Positions 13,537 through 15,020 of a stretch of DNA of 15,020 nucleotides are shown one piece after another (the first letter of the stretch is position 1; each line of letters opens with the position of its first letter). Position numbers and translations under genes: made by a program. Origin of the DNA: Bacillota bacterium (GTDB taxonomy: Bacteria > Bacillota > Clostridia > Christensenellales > Aristaeellaceae); the NCBI GenBank assembly GCA_023415715.1, contig JAEZJP010000027.1:1-15020 (forward strand). The letters run 5' to 3'. The notes beneath the pieces are model-generated. The model did not search any database. It was given only the letters and a program-made list of their open reading frames with translations, and was not told where the DNA came from.

Positions 13537-14214
13537 TTATGATGGATCCAATTCATTATGAAGCGTGAAGCTGGAGCGATCGCAGGACAATAAGCCTTCC
13601 TTTTGCAGTTTGCTAAGCTCGCTGGACATGGCGCTCCTGTCCACGCAAAGGTAGTCAGCCAGCTCCTGCCGGTTGAATGGAATGGTAAACGTAAGGCTGC
13701 CGGTACGCTGGGATTGGCCGGAAAGGTAGTTAAGAAGCTTATCGCGGGTGGAGCGCTTGCTCAGTACCTCCATCGTCTCGCTCATCATCAGGTTCTTTCT
13801 TGCCAGGATGGCCATCATGTTTTCAATCAGCCGCGTGTGAAACCCGCAGCAATGGGGGCAGGTGCCAGTAATCCGCCACCCTTCAATAAGCAGCACCCGG
13901 CTTGCTTGCGTTGCCGTCACCGTCACAGGCAGCGCATCGGTCTTGGCCAATGCAAAAGTTTCGCCAAACAAATCTCCCTGACCGAATTCCCCAAGAATGG
14001 TTCTGTTGCCCAGCAAATCTTCCCGGAATACGCGTACATTGCCTTCAAGAACTACGCCAAGATACTTTGGGGGATCCCCTGCACGGAAAATGACTTCGTT
14101 TTTTTCATACTTCCGTTCACGGCCTGAAAGGCAGCCAAGCAGTGATTCCAGTTCCTTGTTCCCTATACTTTGAAACAGAGGCATTATTTTCAAAAGTTCG
14201 GCGATATTTTTCAT
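13537..14214 (-). CDS. Crp/Fnr-family transcription regulator, HcpR-like by context
   Basis: A 225-residue regulator. Residues about 10-115 form the cyclic-nucleotide-binding-type beta-barrel (FRAGDPPKYLGVVLEGNVRV, GDLFGE), then the dimer helix (about 125-150) and a winged helix at about 183-215 with recognition region RQELADYLCVDRSAMSSELS. Between barrel and helix is TCPHCCGFH (118-126), a Cys cluster that may bind a sensor cofactor. The start at 14214 follows AAAGGAG. The gene is divergent from a 4Fe-4S protein of the hcp-associated type, so a role in nitrosative or redox stress control, as for HcpR, is inferred. Its stop codon touches the YiaK-like remnant; the C terminus ends soon after the wing, as in relatives, so the regulator itself looks complete. 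Confidence 0.87.
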   Translation of the reverse strand: MKNIAELLKIMPLFQSIGNKELESLLGCLSGRERKYEKNEVIFRAGDPPKYLGVVLEGNVRVFREDLLGNRTILGEFGQGDLFGETFALAKTDALPVTVTATQASRVLLIEGWRITGTCPHCCGFHTRLIENMMAILARKNLMMSETMEVLSKRSTRDKLLNYLSGQSQRTGSLTFTIPFNRQELADYLCVDRSAMSSELSKLQKEGLLSCDRSSFTLHNELDPS

Positions 14215-14227
14215 ATATATCTCCTTT

Positions 14228-14243
14228 TGTTGCAAAAACAACA
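14228..14243. promoter_or_regulatory. Crp/Fnr-like dyad TGTTG-N6-CAACA
   Basis: A 16-bp inverted repeat with five-base arms and a six-base A-rich centre lies between the two divergent genes. Its centre (14235.5) is about 41.5 bases upstream of the transcription start predicted from the -10 element at 14265-14270, the standard position for a class II Crp/Fnr activator. On the other strand it lies in the leader of the regulator gene, a position suited to autorepression. Confidence 0.5.
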
Positions 14244-14257
14244 GATCGGACGAAATA

Positions 14258-14286
14258 AGTGTACTACAATCATAATGCAAAAACAA
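14258..14286 (-). promoter_or_regulatory. Weak candidate promoter of the Crp/Fnr regulator gene
   Basis: TTGTTT (14281-14286) and TACACT (14258-14263) on the minus strand are 17 bases apart. Neither hexamer is close to consensus. It overlaps the opposing promoter, so the two divergent genes may compete for polymerase. Confidence 0.35.
14265..14270 (+). promoter_or_regulatory. -10 element of the ferredoxin-like gene
   Basis: TACAAT is one base from consensus. No -35 hexamer is visible at the right distance (CAGATC at 17 bases), while the dyad at 14228-14243 is at the activator distance, which suggests an activator-dependent promoter. Confidence 0.4.
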
Positions 14287-14303
14287 GAAGGGAGCACATA
14301 AAT

Positions 14304-15014
14304 ATGCTTCGGCAAGTGATCAGTATAGATGAAGAAAAATGCAATGGCTGCGGCCTTTGCGCAAAAGCGTGCCATGAAGGAGCCATCGCCATGGTGCATG
14401 GCAAGGCACGTTTGATACGGGATGATTTTTGCGACGGGCTTGGCAATTGCCTGCCTGTGTGCCCCACGGGGGCCATAACCTTTGAGGAGCGGGAAGCTGC
14501 CGCCTTTAACGAAACAGCGGTAAAAGCTCATCAGGAAAGCCTGGCCGGCCACCACGCATCCGGCGGCGGCTGCCCCGGAAGCAGGATGCATACCTTTTTA
14601 AGGCAGGAAACGCAGGAGGCCTCCACCGTTTCGGCGGCCGTTCCACAAAGCGAGCTGAGGCAGTGGCCTATTCAACTGAAGCTGGTGCCGGTGAACGCAC
14701 CGTATTTTCAAAATGCCAAGCTGCTCATCGCGGCAGACTGCACAGCCTTTGCCCACGGCAACTTCCACCAGGCTTTCATGAAAAACCATGTGACGCTCAT
14801 CGGCTGCCCGAAACTGGATTCCGTTGACTACACGCAAAAACTGACGGACATACTGACAAGGAACGATATCCAAAGCGTGAAGGTAGTTCGCATGGAAGTG
14901 CCCTGCTGCGGTGGGCTGGAATACGCGGTAAAAGAAGCGCTTAAGGCAAGCGGCAAGTTTATTCCCTGGCAGGTCGTAGTGCTTTCCACCGACGGAGAAG
15001 TGCTTTCCGAATAG
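14304..15014 (+). CDS. 4Fe-4S ferredoxin-type protein of the hcp-associated family
   Basis: A 236-residue cytosolic iron-sulfur protein. The first cluster motif is CNGCGLCAKAC (Cys13, 16, 19, 23). The second, CDGLGNCLPVC (Cys43, 49, 53), has Leu46 where a Cys is canonical, so its second cluster is atypical. A Gly/Cys linker (about 86-92) leads to a C-terminal domain with conserved cysteines at DCTAFA (146), IGCPKLD (168) and VPCCGG (201, 202), which may bind a further metal centre. Relatives are commonly found beside the hybrid cluster protein gene and may supply it with electrons; this is recalled from family context. The ATG at 14304 follows GGGAG by ten bases; an upstream open stretch has no homology. 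The stop TAG overlaps a ribosome binding site for a following gene. Confidence 0.88.
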   Translation: MLRQVISIDEEKCNGCGLCAKACHEGAIAMVHGKARLIRDDFCDGLGNCLPVCPTGAITFEEREAAAFNETAVKAHQESLAGHHASGGGCPGSRMHTFLRQETQEASTVSAAVPQSELRQWPIQLKLVPVNAPYFQNAKLLIAADCTAFAHGNFHQAFMKNHVTLIGCPKLDSVDYTQKLTDILTRNDIQSVKVVRMEVPCCGGLEYAVKEALKASGKFIPWQVVVLSTDGEVLSE

Positions 15015-15018
15015 GAGG
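15013..15018 (+). promoter_or_regulatory. Ribosome binding site of the next gene (off the right edge)
   Basis: AGGAGG overlaps the TAG stop of the ferredoxin-like gene, so a co-transcribed gene should begin within about ten bases past the window. By family context hcp (hybrid cluster protein) is the best guess. Confidence 0.6.
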
Positions 15019-15020
15019 TT

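Overview
The window reads as chromosomal DNA of an anaerobic, Gram-positive bacterium, most likely a member of the Clostridia (Bacillota). The grounds are strong GGAGG-type ribosome binding sites on almost every gene, frequent GTG/TTG starts, a lipoprotein-type binding protein, oxygen-defence genes typical of anaerobes (a flavodiiron protein next to a superoxide dismutase), an Hcp-type ferredoxin with a Crp/Fnr regulator, and a moderate G+C content. I cannot place it to genus. Nearly all genes lie on the minus strand. The exceptions are a broken peptidase gene (10779-11555) and the ferredoxin-like gene at the right edge.

Layout, left to right. (1) 1-2139: a surface-type cassette read leftward. 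It holds a protein with an N-terminal DNRLRE-like region and a C-terminal DUF6385-like domain, a second protein with the same C-terminal domain behind four 13-residue tandem repeats, and the start of a family 2 glycosyltransferase that runs off the window. (2) 2333-3214: a tocopherol-cyclase-family protein of unknown role. (3) 3361-5228: an oxygen-stress pair, flavodiiron protein then Mn-type superoxide dismutase, closed by a clear terminator. (4) 5329-10575: a phosphonate/phosphite-type ABC transporter (phnD, phnC, two phnE) followed directly by a 5'-nucleotidase-family phosphoesterase without a signal peptide. A strong hairpin terminator and a near-consensus promoter sit between phnD and phnC, so the binding protein is probably made at a different level from the rest. 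(5) 10779-11555: a membrane-anchored zinc peptidase interrupted by one in-frame TAG, with the frame intact on both sides. (6) 11645-13018: the ribosome-assembly GTPase rsgA, preceded by an unusual leader with its own promoter, a 10-codon ORF and a terminator-like hairpin. (7) 13066-13536: the C-terminal half of a YiaK-type (malate/lactate dehydrogenase 2 family) reductase, abutting the stop codon of the next gene. (8) 13537-15014: a Crp/Fnr-family regulator divergent from a 4Fe-4S protein of the kind found beside hcp (hybrid cluster protein). The shared intergenic region carries a Crp/Fnr-like dyad, and a ribosome binding site for a further gene lies at the very right edge.

There are at least two clearly decaying genes (the amber-interrupted peptidase and the YiaK fragment) and one doubtful small ORF with an internal stop. 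The most interesting points are the repeat protein/DUF6385/glycosyltransferase cassette, the coupling of a cytosolic nucleotidase to a phosphonate-type importer, the split control of phnD versus phnCEE, the rsgA leader, and the single amber codon where the peptidase family normally has Trp. I see no CRISPR array, tRNA, rRNA, insertion sequence or prophage.
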